NCBI GenBank assembly: GCA_945892755.1 | Contig: CAMDDO010000001.1 | Location: forward strand, 1-64,000 | Length of the DNA: 64,000 nucleotides | Origin: Rhizobium sp. Q54 | GTDB lineage: Bacteria; Pseudomonadota; Alphaproteobacteria; UBA828 | Direction of reading: 5' to 3' | Part shown: in pieces, positions 1-8,937 of the stretch | Numbering within the stretch: position 1 is the first letter of the stretch | How the letters are laid out: each line of letters begins with the position of its first letter | The notes under the pieces: generated by a model | What the model was told of the DNA's origin: nothing | Database searches by the model: none | What the model saw: only the letters and a program-made list of their open reading frames with translations | Position numbers and translations under genes: made by a program

Positions 1-5
1 TCCGA

Positions 6-23
6 CATTCCCCAAGTGGCCTG
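6..23 (+). repeat. IS1380 left terminal inverted repeat
   Basis: CATTCCCCAAGTGGCCTG pairs with the inverted right end at 14 of 18 positions by hand alignment. The eight outermost bases (CATTCCCC) are identical. Confidence 0.65.
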
Positions 24-223
24 TCGTTTGATTGCAAGGTCGGCTGATTTTGCCGCCAGATCAAGTGATCTGCACTCCAAGCCTGGTCTGCGGTCACCGG
101 AACGCTCGAATGTGGGTGGGATTGGGCCGCAAAGCCGCGTCATCCTTGCCCGGCGGCGACGTTTTTCAGCATGGCGGACAGACCTGTCCTGCCGCTTTCG
201 TTCAGTTTGGGCTTGGATCGCGG

Positions 224-1576
224 TCACGCGCATAGCGGCGGCGCTCGCAATCGGCGTATGGCGGCGAGAATGGCCCTGACCATCGGGCCGGTGACCGCGA
301 CCTCGGCCAGCTGGAAAGTGATGGCGCGGGCGTGGCGCACAACGCGGGCGCCGATCTTGATCAGCTTGAGCTGGAGGCTGGTCAGCGACCAGTCGGCCAT
401 CGCCTCGGGCAGCTCGATGCAGCGCAGGAAGGTCGCCAGGTTGTAGGCCAGCGCGTGCAGTTGCAGCCGCACCTCGTTGTCACGGAACCGCCTGCACGAC
501 AGCCGCGTCCAGTGGAAGGCGTGCTTGCCCTCCTTGATGTGCTGCTCGGCGGTGCCGCGTCGATTATAGAAGCGGGTGACCTCGTCCGGCTCCATGGGCA
601 GGTTGGTGACGATGAAGCCGATCTTTGGAAACAGCTCGCCCGGGTGCCATTCGATCTTGGCAATGACACGGCGCGGCTTGTCCCAGGATGCGGCCTGATA
701 CTGAAAGTCCTCGTAGAACCGCTTCACCTTGGTCTTTGACGGCCGCCCCACAGGCCGCTTCAACCGGTGAGCGATGCAACCTTCCAGAACTGCGTTCTTC
801 TTCATCCGGATGGCGTAGAGACAGCCTGCCTCTTCGAGCCGCTCATAGAGTGCCGGGATGGCGTAGGCGGCATCGGCCCGGAAGAAGCGCATGATGTCGC
901 GCTTGGCATACCGGGTGATGACGGGGTCGAGGACATCCCGCCAGCCATCGGCACTGTGGACGTTGCCATGCCGCAGAGCGCAGCGTTCCAGCATGCCGAA
1001 CTGATTGAACAGGAAGTTCGGGTGATAGCAGCTGCAGTCGAAATGCCCATTCCAGGCGGTGCCCTCCTGATCGCCATGGGTGGGGCTGACCGAGCTGTCC
1101 ATGTCCAGCACGATGAACTTCAGCCCATTGCGATCATGGAAGCGGTCGATCCATTGCCCGTTCAGGTCGGCCAGCGCTTCCCGGTTCTCAGGCATGGCCA
1201 GCGTCTCGGTCTCGAACCGCCCCATCTGCGTGGCCGAGGCCGCCTGAGCATCAACAGCACGACCACCCACGACCTGGCGCATGGCTGGATCGAGGGCCAA
1301 CCGGTCGGCGTCGTTGACGTCCTCGTAGCCCGCGAGCCGACCATAAACCGACTGCCGGAACAGGCCGTCGAGCCGATGGGTCGTGTTCTTCCCATGACGG
1401 CTGTCAGACAGCGCTGCCGACGCCAAGTCAGACAGCCCCAGCGCGTCATCCAGTTCGCGCATCACCAGCAGACCACCGTCCGAACTTAGCTGCGTGCCCC
1501 GGAACTCCAGCCGCACCCGACGGTCGAAATCCACCCGATCACCCCGCCCGGAACCCGCACCCTCTGGGTGATCCAT
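224..1576 (-). CDS. IS1380-family DDE transposase
   Basis: A DDE transposase that would cut and paste this element. The 450-residue protein has the family layout: an N-terminal FRGTQLSSDGGLLVMRELDD segment, a first acidic catalytic region around LDMDSS, a middle FRADAAYA stretch and a C-terminal YNRRGTAEQHIKEGK segment carrying the probable catalytic Glu. The frame is open with no visible frameshift, so the copy may be active. I chose the ATG at 1576 because a purine-rich GGAGAGGG lies upstream; a TTG at 1621 would add 15 residues. It is transcribed in the same direction as trpS and downstream of it. Confidence 0.85.
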   Translation of the reverse strand: MDHPEGAGSGRGDRVDFDRRVRLEFRGTQLSSDGGLLVMRELDDALGLSDLASAALSDSRHGKNTTHRLDGLFRQSVYGRLAGYEDVNDADRLALDPAMRQVVGGRAVDAQAASATQMGRFETETLAMPENREALADLNGQWIDRFHDRNGLKFIVLDMDSSVSPTHGDQEGTAWNGHFDCSCYHPNFLFNQFGMLERCALRHGNVHSADGWRDVLDPVITRYAKRDIMRFFRADAAYAIPALYERLEEAGCLYAIRMKKNAVLEGCIAHRLKRPVGRPSKTKVKRFYEDFQYQAASWDKPRRVIAKIEWHPGELFPKIGFIVTNLPMEPDEVTRFYNRRGTAEQHIKEGKHAFHWTRLSCRRFRDNEVRLQLHALAYNLATFLRCIELPEAMADWSLTSLQLKLIKIGARVVRHARAITFQLAEVAVTGPMVRAILAAIRRLRAPPLCA

Positions 1577-1648
1577 GAAACCCGTCCCTCTCCGCCTGTA
1601 ACACAATGAATTATATGACAAATACCGCCATCAGGACAGCAAACTCAG

Positions 1649-1666
1649 CGGGTTACTCGGGGAATG
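1649..1666 (-). repeat. IS1380 right terminal inverted repeat
   Basis: Read on the minus strand this is CATTCCCCGAGTAACCCG, matching the left end at 14 of 18 positions. It lies five bases from the trpS stop codon. Confidence 0.65.
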
Positions 1667-1671
1667 CGGGG

Positions 1672-2664
1672 TTAAGGCTTCAGAAACCCGACGATCGCTT
1701 CGATCTCGCGCAGGTTCCGATCCGCGATGTGCGAGGCCCGTTCTACCCCGGCGCGCAAGACCTCGTCGATATAGTCCGGGTGCTGCAGCAGGCGGCGCAT
1801 ATCGGCGGCCAGCGGCCCGAGCTTCTCGACCGCGAGATCGGCCAGCGCGCCCTTGAAGGTCGAAAAGCCCGAACTGGCATAAAGCGAGGTCACCGTTTCG
1901 CTACTTTGTCCCGCCAGCGCCGCATAGATATCGATCAGATTTGCCACTTCGGGCCGGCGTTCCGGCTCATAGGTCACGTTGGGCTCGGAATCGGTCTTGG
2001 CCTTCTTGATCTTGAGCGCGATCGTCGCGGCGTCGTCGGTCAGATTGATGCGCGAATAGTCCGACGGGTCGGACTTGCTCATTTTCTTGGTGCCGTCCCT
2101 GAGCGACATGACGCGCGTCGCGGCACCGAGGATCATCGGCTCTGGCAGTGGAAAATACTCCATGCCGTAGTTCCGGTTGAAGGCGCCGGCGATGTCGCGC
2201 GCGAGCTCGAGATGCTGCTTCTGGTCCTCGCCGACCGGCACGTGAGTGGCCTTGTAGAGCAGGATGTCGGCGGCCATCAGAACCGGATAGGCATAAAGCC
2301 CGAGGGCGGCCTGGTCGCGCGCCTTGCCGGCCTTTTCCTTGAACTGGGTCATCCGGTTGAGCCAGCCGAGCGGCGTCATGCAATTCAGGATCCAAGCGAG
2401 GCCGGCATGGCCCCTGACCTGGCTCTGGTTGAAGACGGTGCTGCTTTTGGCGTCGATGCCGGCGGCAATCAGCCCCGCGGTGACCTCGCGCGTGGCGGCC
2501 TGGAGCGCCTTCGGGTCCTGCGGCACGGTGATCGCGTGCAGATCGACGATGCAATAGAGGCAGTCATACTCCGCCTGCATCGTGACCCAGTTCTTGATCG
2601 CGCCAAGATAATTGCCGAGGTGCAAATTGCCGGTCGGCTGCACGCCGGAGAATACGCGGTTCAT
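1672..2664 (-). CDS. trpS: Tryptophanyl-tRNA synthetase
   Basis: Charges tRNA-Trp with tryptophan in the cytoplasm. The 330-residue length is typical. The class I HIGH-type motif reads TGNLHLGN (residues 11-18) and the KMSKS loop is intact near residue 193 ([10 protein letters not shown]). The ATG at 2664 is chosen because [17 protein letters not shown] is the canonical N-terminus and a GGAG lies nine bases upstream; the frame stays open for 70 further codons upstream but that part is unlike the family. It is 67 bp downstream of murJ in a glnD-murJ-trpS order seen in many alphaproteobacteria. An IS1380 element begins just after its stop codon, so any native terminator has been displaced. Confidence 0.96.
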   Translation of the reverse strand: MNRVFSGVQPTGNLHLGNYLGAIKNWVTMQAEYDCLYCIVDLHAITVPQDPKALQAATREVTAGLIAAGIDAKSSTVFNQSQVRGHAGLAWILNCMTPLGWLNRMTQFKEKAGKARDQAALGLYAYPVLMAADILLYKATHVPVGEDQKQHLELARDIAGAFNRNYGMEYFPLPEPMILGAATRVMSLRDGTKKMSKSDPSDYSRINLTDDAATIALKIKKAKTDSEPNVTYEPERRPEVANLIDIYAALAGQSSETVTSLYASSGFSTFKGALADLAVEKLGPLAADMRRLLQHPDYIDEVLRAGVERASHIADRNLREIEAIVGFLKP

Positions 2665-2731
2665 GGCACTCCGAGGCGGTGAGACAGGGGTCTTTTGAGC
2701 GCGGCACTTATGGCGTGGCGCGCCGGGACGG

Positions 2732-4330
2732 TCAAGCCGCGCCCGGCCTGTCATCAGGCGCAACACCGCCTTTTTCCGCCACCGCGTCGCGTCGCCGCAA
2801 GGCACCGATGAGTTCGCGCGCCTTGAACGCGCCGAGCAGGCGAGCGGTCCCGACATAGGCGGCAAAGCCACCAAGCACGAGCGCGACTAGCCCGACCACG
2901 CGCATCGATTGGCTTCCCGACAGCGCGGAATCGAGCCCCATGCCCAAAGCAAAGAGCACAGCCGCCATCAGCGCGGAAGCCCCCGTGATCGCGATCAGCC
3001 GCGCCTTAAGGCGCGCATCGACGCGAAAATGGCCGCGTCGGTGCAGGCCGCGCGCCAAGAGGATCACATTGAGCCAGCCGGCGATCGAAAGCGATAGCGC
3101 AAGCCCGATATGGCCGAGCACATGCATCAAAGCGAGGTTGAGCCCGACATTGAGGGCAACGCAGATCGCCGCGATGATCACCGGCGTGCGCGTGTCGGCG
3201 CGCGCGAAAAAGCCAGGCGCCAAGACCTTGACCAAGACGAAGGCGGGCAAGCCCGCGGCATAGGCCATCAGCGCGCCCGCCGCCGCGCGGGTCGCGCCGG
3301 CATCGAACGCACCGCGCTCGAACAAAACGCGCATGATCGGCTCGGCTGAAACGATGAGCGCCACCGCCGCCGGCAAGGCCAAAAAGAAGGCGATCTCGAT
3401 CGCCCGGTTCTGGCTATGAGAGGCCGCCGCTTCCTCATTGGATCGAATCTGACGAGAGAGCAGCGGCAAAAGCGCCGTGCCGACCGCGACGCCGACCACC
3501 CCGATCGGCACCTGATTCAGTCGATCGGCGTAATAGAGATAGGAAACCGCGCCTTCCGGCAGCAGCGAGGCGATGACCACCGAGACGAACAAATTCACTT
3601 GCGCGACGCCGGCGCCGAGCGCGGCCGGGCCGATTACCTTCAAAAGGCGCCGCACGCTTGGCGTCAGTCTCGGCCTGCGCAGCCTGAGCCCCATGCCGAG
3701 GCGCGAACAGGCAACGATCAGCCAGACGAATTGCACGACGCCCGCGACCGCGACGCCGATCGCGAGCGCGTGACCGGGCGTCTCGGTCACGCGCCCGATC
3801 GTCAAGATCGCGATGATCATGCAGAGATTGAGCAGGATCGGCGTCGCCGCAGCGGCGGCGAAACGGTAGAGCGAATTCAGCACGCCGCCCAAAAGCGCGG
3901 CGAGCGAAATGAACAGCAAATAGGGAAAGGTAATGCGCGTCAGCGTGACCGTGAGATCGAATTTCACGGGATCGTCGGCGAAGCCCGGCGCCAACACATA
4001 CATCAACCATGGCATCGCGATCTGCGCCGCGACCACGATAAACAGAAGCGCGGTCAAGAGGAGCGCCAACGCCTCCTCGGCCACATTGCGCGCCGCCTGG
4101 AGGCCATCGCGCTCGAGCGCGCCGGCAAATTGCGGCACGAAGGCGGCGTTGAAGGCGCCCTCGGCGAACAGCGTGCGCATGAAACTCGGCACGCGCAGCG
4201 CGATAAAAAAAGCATCCGCCACCAAACCGGCACCGAGCCGGTCCGCGATCAGAATGTCGCGAACGAACCCGAGCACGCGCGAGGCCAGGGTGTAGCCGCC
4301 CACGGTCGCGATCCATCGTCCCATGGCCAT
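2732..4330 (-). CDS. murJ: Lipid II flippase MurJ
   Basis: Inner-membrane flippase of the MOP/MviN family that moves lipid II to the periplasmic face for peptidoglycan synthesis. The 532-residue protein is hydrophobic throughout with about 14 predicted membrane segments. It starts with the family N-terminus [18 protein letters not shown], followed by [21 protein letters not shown] second in-frame ATG at 4324 could be the start. It lies 31 bp downstream of glnD and 67 bp upstream of trpS, so it is probably cotranscribed with them. The charged C-terminal tail ([11 protein letters not shown] region) is poorly conserved in the family. Confidence 0.95.
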   Translation of the reverse strand: MAMGRWIATVGGYTLASRVLGFVRDILIADRLGAGLVADAFFIALRVPSFMRTLFAEGAFNAAFVPQFAGALERDGLQAARNVAEEALALLLTALLFIVVAAQIAMPWLMYVLAPGFADDPVKFDLTVTLTRITFPYLLFISLAALLGGVLNSLYRFAAAAATPILLNLCMIIAILTIGRVTETPGHALAIGVAVAGVVQFVWLIVACSRLGMGLRLRRPRLTPSVRRLLKVIGPAALGAGVAQVNLFVSVVIASLLPEGAVSYLYYADRLNQVPIGVVGVAVGTALLPLLSRQIRSNEEAAASHSQNRAIEIAFFLALPAAVALIVSAEPIMRVLFERGAFDAGATRAAAGALMAYAAGLPAFVLVKVLAPGFFARADTRTPVIIAAICVALNVGLNLALMHVLGHIGLALSLSIAGWLNVILLARGLHRRGHFRVDARLKARLIAITGASALMAAVLFALGMGLDSALSGSQSMRVVGLVALVLGGFAAYVGTARLLGAFKARELIGALRRRDAVAEKGGVAPDDRPGAA

Positions 4331-4361
4331 GTGCCGGATCTCGCTTGCGCTTGTCGGCGGC

Positions 4362-7169
4362 CTAGCTGGCGACGGTCTCGGGCGTCGAGGCAGCCGGTTC
4401 GCCGATCGCTTCGAGCAGGCGCGCGCGCATGGTCTCGATCTGGCTTGCCTTGGTCACCTTCAGCCCGAAGCGATCCTTGACGTAGAAGACGTCGACCGCG
4501 CGTTCGCCATAGGTCGAGATATGCGCGCTCACGATAGAAAGACCTAGCGCGGTCAAGGTCCGCGCGACGTCGTGCAGGAAGCCCGTGCGGTCGCGACCGA
4601 CAATCTCGATCACGGTGTGACGCGAACTAGCCTCATTGTCGATCAAGACGCGCGGCTCGATGCCGAGCGCGGCCGTGCGGCGTGGAAAGCTCGGCCGCCG
4701 ATCGAGTGCCCTGTCGAGCCTGATCTCACCCGCCAAGGCGGCCTCGAGCAGCGAGGCGATGCGTGCCAGGCGCTCGTCGTCGTCGAACGCGCCACGATCC
4801 GCGCTTTGTACCCAAAACGTGTCGAGCGCGACGCCATCGGCCGTGGTGAAGGCCTTGGCGTCGACGATCGAGGCCCCGGCCATGGCGATGGCGCCGGCAA
4901 CCGCCGCGAACAGGCCGGCATGGTCGGCAGCGAAAACCGTGATTTCGGTCACGGCACGCGTACCGTGTACATGGGTGTCGAGCAACAGCGGCGCGTTCCT
5001 GACCGAGGCTTCGCGCGCCAGCCGAGCATGGCGGATTTGGGTTTCGAGATCGGTCGAGAGCCAATAGGCCGGTGGCAAGCGCGCGACATGGGCCTCGACC
5101 TCGCTACCCAGCCAATCGGACAACGCACCGCGTAACGCCGCCTGAGCGCGCACCGCGCGCGCCGTGCTTGCTTCCGCCGCGTGGCCGCCGGTCAAACGCT
5201 CCTCGGCGCGGGAATAAAGCGTGCGCAGCAATGAGCCGCGCCAGCTATTCCAGCGCCCCGGCCCAACCGCGAAGATATCGGCGGCCGTCAGCACGATAAG
5301 AAGGCGCAAACGCTCGATCGACTGCACCTCGGCGACGAAGTCGCTAACCGTCTGTGGATCGTTGACGTCGCGCTTGAATGCGGTGCTGCTGAACAACAAG
5401 TGCCAGCGCACGAGCCAAGCCGCGAGATCGGTTTCTTCCTCGCTCATGCCGAGCCTGGGTCCGAGCGAGCGCGCGATGCGTTCGCCCACCACCGAGTGAT
5501 CCTCGCCGCGACCCTTGGCGACATCGTGCAGGAAGGCGCCGAGATAGAGCGCGTTGCGCGACAGCGGCTTCTTGACGATCTCACTAGCCAGCGGGAGCTC
5601 CGCCACGAGGCGGCCGTTTTCGATGCGCGAGAGAACGCCGATGGCGCGGATGGTATGCTCATCGACGGTGTAGGCGTGGTACATGTCGTGCTGGGTCTGC
5701 GCCACGACGCGGCCAAAATCAGGCACGAAACGGCCGAGCACGCCGGCTTCGTTCATGCGGCGGAGCACGGTTTCGGGGTCGCGCCGATCGGTCAGCAGCG
5801 CAAGGAAAAGAGCGTTGGCCTCAACATCGTCGCGCACCGCCGGCCCGATCAATTTGAGCGATTGATGGACCAGCCTGAGCGTCACCGGATGGACTTCGAG
5901 TTCGAGCTGCTGGGCGATGCGAAAAAGCCGAATCAGGCGGGCCGGCCGCTCTTCGAAAATATCGTCGCGCGCGGCGGCGAGGCGCCCGCCCTCGACCCTG
6001 AAGCCATCGACCTCAGGCCCGGACCAGGCGGCGCTGCCGATCACCGGACTCGGCTTGAAATGCTCGCTTTCGAGCGTCGCGCATAGAACGCGTGTCAGTT
6101 CGCCGGCGGTCTTGGCGAGAAGGAAATAGTGTTTCATGAAGCGTTCGACGGCGCGCGCGCCAGCGCGCTCGGCATAGCCCATGCGCCGCGCGATGATCGG
6201 CTGGACGTCGAAGGTCAGGCGATCCTCGGCGCGCCCGGTGACCGCGTGCAAATGGCAGCGCACCGTGAGCAGAAACACCTCGGCATGGGCGAAGCGGGCG
6301 TATTCCTTGGCGCTGATCACGCCGCGCCCAACCAGATCGCCGAACCGAGCGACGCGATAGAGATATTTGGCGATCCAGAACAGCGTATGCAGATCGCGCA
6401 GACCGCCTTTACCGTCCTTGACGTTGGGCTCGAGCAGATAGCGCGAATCGCCGACCCGGCGGTGCCGTGCGTCGCGCTCGTCGAGTTTTGCCTTGACGAA
6501 CTCGGCCTCGCTCCCCGGCACCAGCTCGGCATCGAAGCGTCGACGCAGTTCTTCCAGCAACGCGGTATCGCCATGAACATGGCGCGCCTCGAGAAGCGCG
6601 GTGCGGATGCTCATGTCGGCGCGCGCCCGCGCGATCGATTCGTCGAGCGAGCGCACCGCGTGACCGACCTTGAAGCCGAGGTCCCACAGCGTATAGAGCA
6701 CATGCTCGATCACTTGCTCGGCATTCGGCGTCAGCTTGTAGGGATAGAGAAAAAGCAGATCGATATCGGAATGGGGCGCGAGCTCGGCACGGCCATAGCC
6801 ACCGACCGCGACCAAAGCAAGCCGGTCGGTCAGGGTCGGGTTGGGCAGGGGAAACACGCGTTCGGTCGCATGGTCGAAGGTCACGCGCAGCAGCTCGTCG
6901 ACCAGATTGCTCATGCCGGCCACGAATTCGGGGCCGCGCGCGCCGGCCTCAAGCCGCGCCAGAAGCCGCGCCCGCCCCTCGTCGAGTGCGAGCCTGAGCT
7001 GCGCGAGCACCGGCGCGGAGGCGACGCGCGCATCGCCGCCCGCGGCCTCGAACAAGCGCGCCAATGCGACGCCGAGGTCGCATCGCTCGATGAGCGGCGC
7101 TGCTGCCGCTATGCTGGCCATGGCGGGAGGTCTTCCTGCATCGGAATTGTCTCGATCGGTCTTGCTCAA
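4362..7169 (-). CDS. glnD: Bifunctional [protein-PII] uridylyltransferase/uridylyl-removing enzyme GlnD
   Basis: Senses glutamine and adds UMP to, or removes it from, PII proteins, thereby controlling nitrogen assimilation. Domains in order: nucleotidyltransferase with GGYGRAELAPHSDIDLL (metal-binding Asp135 and Asp137), an HD hydrolase domain near residue 545 (FLHDVAKGRGEDHS), then two C-terminal ACT domains (about 740-810 and 845-920) that bind glutamine. The 935-residue length fits the family. The 7169 start leaves only 23 bp to the divergent DinB gene; an internal ATG at 7121 has a better AGGAAG upstream and may be the true start. It leads the glnD-murJ-trpS run and works in the same circuit as gltBD and rpoN elsewhere in the window. 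Confidence 0.95.
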   Translation of the reverse strand: MSKTDRDNSDAGRPPAMASIAAAAPLIERCDLGVALARLFEAAGGDARVASAPVLAQLRLALDEGRARLLARLEAGARGPEFVAGMSNLVDELLRVTFDHATERVFPLPNPTLTDRLALVAVGGYGRAELAPHSDIDLLFLYPYKLTPNAEQVIEHVLYTLWDLGFKVGHAVRSLDESIARARADMSIRTALLEARHVHGDTALLEELRRRFDAELVPGSEAEFVKAKLDERDARHRRVGDSRYLLEPNVKDGKGGLRDLHTLFWIAKYLYRVARFGDLVGRGVISAKEYARFAHAEVFLLTVRCHLHAVTGRAEDRLTFDVQPIIARRMGYAERAGARAVERFMKHYFLLAKTAGELTRVLCATLESEHFKPSPVIGSAAWSGPEVDGFRVEGGRLAAARDDIFEERPARLIRLFRIAQQLELEVHPVTLRLVHQSLKLIGPAVRDDVEANALFLALLTDRRDPETVLRRMNEAGVLGRFVPDFGRVVAQTQHDMYHAYTVDEHTIRAIGVLSRIENGRLVAELPLASEIVKKPLSRNALYLGAFLHDVAKGRGEDHSVVGERIARSLGPRLGMSEEETDLAAWLVRWHLLFSSTAFKRDVNDPQTVSDFVAEVQSIERLRLLIVLTAADIFAVGPGRWNSWRGSLLRTLYSRAEERLTGGHAAEASTARAVRAQAALRGALSDWLGSEVEAHVARLPPAYWLSTDLETQIRHARLAREASVRNAPLLLDTHVHGTRAVTEITVFAADHAGLFAAVAGAIAMAGASIVDAKAFTTADGVALDTFWVQSADRGAFDDDERLARIASLLEAALAGEIRLDRALDRRPSFPRRTAALGIEPRVLIDNEASSRHTVIEIVGRDRTGFLHDVARTLTALGLSIVSAHISTYGERAVDVFYVKDRFGLKVTKASQIETMRARLLEAIGEPAASTPETVAS

Positions 7170-7192
7170 TATAGCGCGTTTGGAGCCTTATC

Positions 7193-7696
7193 ATGATGGC
7201 GGAATATTTCCGGACCCTTGCCCGCTACAACGCCTGGGCGAATCTTCGCCTCTATGACGCCTGTGCCAAGCTCGGCGAGGTCGAGTATCGCAAGGCGCGG
7301 CCGGTCTATTTCGGCTCGATCCATGGCACGCTCAACCACCTTCTGGCCGGCGACCGGATTTGGCTGGGGCGGCTCGAGGGGGTCGCGTCGGGCGTCAGCG
7401 CGCTCGACCAGATCCTTTACGACGACCTGACGAGCCTGCGCGCGGCACGCCTTGCGGAGGACGCCCGTATCATCGCCTTTGCCGCTCGGCTGACCGACAC
7501 CGACCTCGCCAAGACCTTGCATTATCGGACGCTCGCGCAGCCGCAAAAGGACATGGCGACGCCGCTCCCCTTGGTGCTGGGCCATCTATTCAATCATCAG
7601 ACGCATCATCGCGGGCACGCTCACAGCTTGCTGTCGCAGACCGACGTGCCGCCGCCATCTCTTGACCTAATCTTTTATTTGCGCGACGCCGGATAG
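7193..7696 (+). CDS. DinB-family four-helix protein
   Basis: A 167-residue DinB/YfiT-type protein, a four-helix-bundle metalloprotein family with damage-inducible and thiol-transferase-like members. Likely metal ligands are the first-helix-end His (GTLNHLLAGDRIW) and the pair in HQTHHRGH near the C-terminus, giving the family's three-His pattern. The substrate is unknown. It is divergent from glnD with a very short intergenic space, and its last 22 bp overlap the end of the convergent methyltransferase gene. Alternative starts are few because the MAEYFRTLARYNAWAN N-terminus is typical of the family. Confidence 0.85.
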   Translation: MMAEYFRTLARYNAWANLRLYDACAKLGEVEYRKARPVYFGSIHGTLNHLLAGDRIWLGRLEGVASGVSALDQILYDDLTSLRAARLAEDARIIAFAARLTDTDLAKTLHYRTLAQPQKDMATPLPLVLGHLFNHQTHHRGHAHSLLSQTDVPPPSLDLIFYLRDAG

Positions 7697-8937
7697 CGCA
7701 GGAACATCATGTTGCCAGCGTTGAGCGCGGTGTAGAGCATGTCGAAGGCCTCCTTGAAGCGCTCATAGGGGCCGGCCGTGGCGCCCAGCGCGGCGTGGAT
7801 CTCGGCCAGGCTGCGCCTGCCGTCGATCGCCAGAATGAGCGCCGTCGCGCCCCTCGGCAGCGGATAACGCAACTTCGCCCCGTCGTAATTGAGCACCAGG
7901 CCGCTGCCCCGGCTGAGGCGGCCGGCGAACTCGGCCTGATCGCGAACGTCGAGCAACGGAACCACATCGGGCGAGTCAGGCCGCGCCAGCGCGCTCGAGA
8001 GCGTCGCCGGCTCGACCAGGTAGCAGATGTGCTTCTTGATCGTGCCCGAGATCAATTCGGCGGCCGCCCAGGCATCTTCCGGCGCCAGCGCCGAGAGCCG
8101 CGCCTTGAGCCCTGGATCGCTGACATAGCGCACCGGCTGATAGCGCGCGGGCTCGATGAAGCCGCTGATCGCAAGGCCGGCGCCGCGCACCAACGCGACC
8201 AGCTCGGGCACGAGATAGGCGCGGTCGCGCGCGTGCAACAGAAGATCGACGATGCCGGCGTGGCCGAGAAGGTGATGGTCGGTGATACCCTTGTTGGTCT
8301 TGAACGGATGGCCGTCGGGGAGAGCGTCCAAGGTCAGCAGCGCGAGATCGATGCGCTGGTCGAGCGACAGGCCCTCGCCGGTCAAGCGTAGAAGCGCCTG
8401 AACCTCATAGACTCCGGCGCGCCCCAGAGGTGCGTAGACCATGAGACCAATCCCGCCGCCGGGCGCTAGGGCGCGACGCAGCGCCGCCAGACCGGCCGGC
8501 GGATCGTCGAGGTGATGGAGCACACCGCAGCAATCGATGTAGTCGAAGCCGCGAAGGCTCAGTCCGTCGAGCTCCAGGAGCGAGGCACGGTGCAGGCGCA
8601 AATTGCGCAAACCGCGCGTCTTAGCGCGCCGCTCGACGATGCCGAGCGCGGCGTTCGACAGATCGATGCAGACGACCTCGGCGGGGCAGCCCGAGGCCTG
8701 AAGCTCATAGCCGAGCATGATGGCCGCATCGCCGGTGCCGCAGCCGGCGACCAAGGCTCGGAACGGTTGGCGAAAGTCGCGTCTTCCGCCGAAGACATAG
8801 TGATTCAGCTCATCGAGCGGGCTTGGCGAGCCCCTGATGATGCGTCGTTCCGCTTCTTTCGCCGGGATGCGCGGCGGATAGGGGTAGGCCTCATATTGGT
8901 CGCGTACGACCGCGCTGGAGTCCTGATCGCCGGTCAT
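7675..8937 (-). CDS. Class I SAM-dependent methyltransferase with C-terminal accessory domain
   Basis: A 420-residue protein. The N-terminal half is a Rossmann-fold methyltransferase: motif I is ALVAGCGTGDAAI (about residues 62-74), the acidic motif II is CIDLSNAAL, and CCGVLHHLDDP is the post-motif. Residues beyond about 300 form a second domain of unknown role (LNYDGAKLRYPLPRG region) resembling the winged-helix-like accessory domains of other 'methyltransferase plus regulatory domain' proteins. The substrate cannot be read from sequence. The start ATG overlaps the TGA of the upstream asparaginase gene (ATGA), so the two are translationally coupled. The 3' end overlaps the DinB gene. Confidence 0.8.
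   Translation of the reverse strand: MTGDQDSSAVVRDQYEAYPYPPRIPAKEAERRIIRGSPSPLDELNHYVFGGRRDFRQPFRALVAGCGTGDAAIMLGYELQASGCPAEVVCIDLSNAALGIVERRAKTRGLRNLRLHRASLLELDGLSLRGFDYIDCCGVLHHLDDPPAGLAALRRALAPGGGIGLMVYAPLGRAGVYEVQALLRLTGEGLSLDQRIDLALLTLDALPDGHPFKTNKGITDHHLLGHAGIVDLLLHARDRAYLVPELVALVRGAGLAISGFIEPARYQPVRYVSDPGLKARLSALAPEDAWAAAELISGTIKKHICYLVEPATLSSALARPDSPDVVPLLDVRDQAEFAGRLSRGSGLVLNYDGAKLRYPLPRGATALILAIDGRRSLAEIHAALGATAGPYERFKEAFDMLYTALNAGNMMFLRYPASRK

Larger units (their letters stand above)
2..1670 (-). mobile_element. IS1380-family insertion sequence
   Basis: One transposase gene lies between imperfect terminal inverted repeats (about positions 6-23 and 1649-1666). The element is close to 1.66 kb, the usual size of IS1380-family elements. 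The right end stops directly beside the trpS stop codon at 1672. The left end lies at the window edge, so the target duplication cannot be tested; the bases just outside the 6/1666 repeat ends (CCGA and CGGG) do not match. The outermost bases could be 2/1670 or 6/1666. Positions 1-223 hold no gene and are the 3' non-coding end of the element. Confidence 0.8.

Noticed and set aside
1606-2682. 358-codon plus-strand frame over trpS and the IS end
   Set aside because: Antisense to trpS and crosses the IS boundary, which a real gene would not be expected to do.
3416-4480. 354-codon plus-strand frame opposite murJ
   Set aside because: Very rich in Arg, Asp and His with no hydrophobic core; a shadow of a membrane-protein gene.
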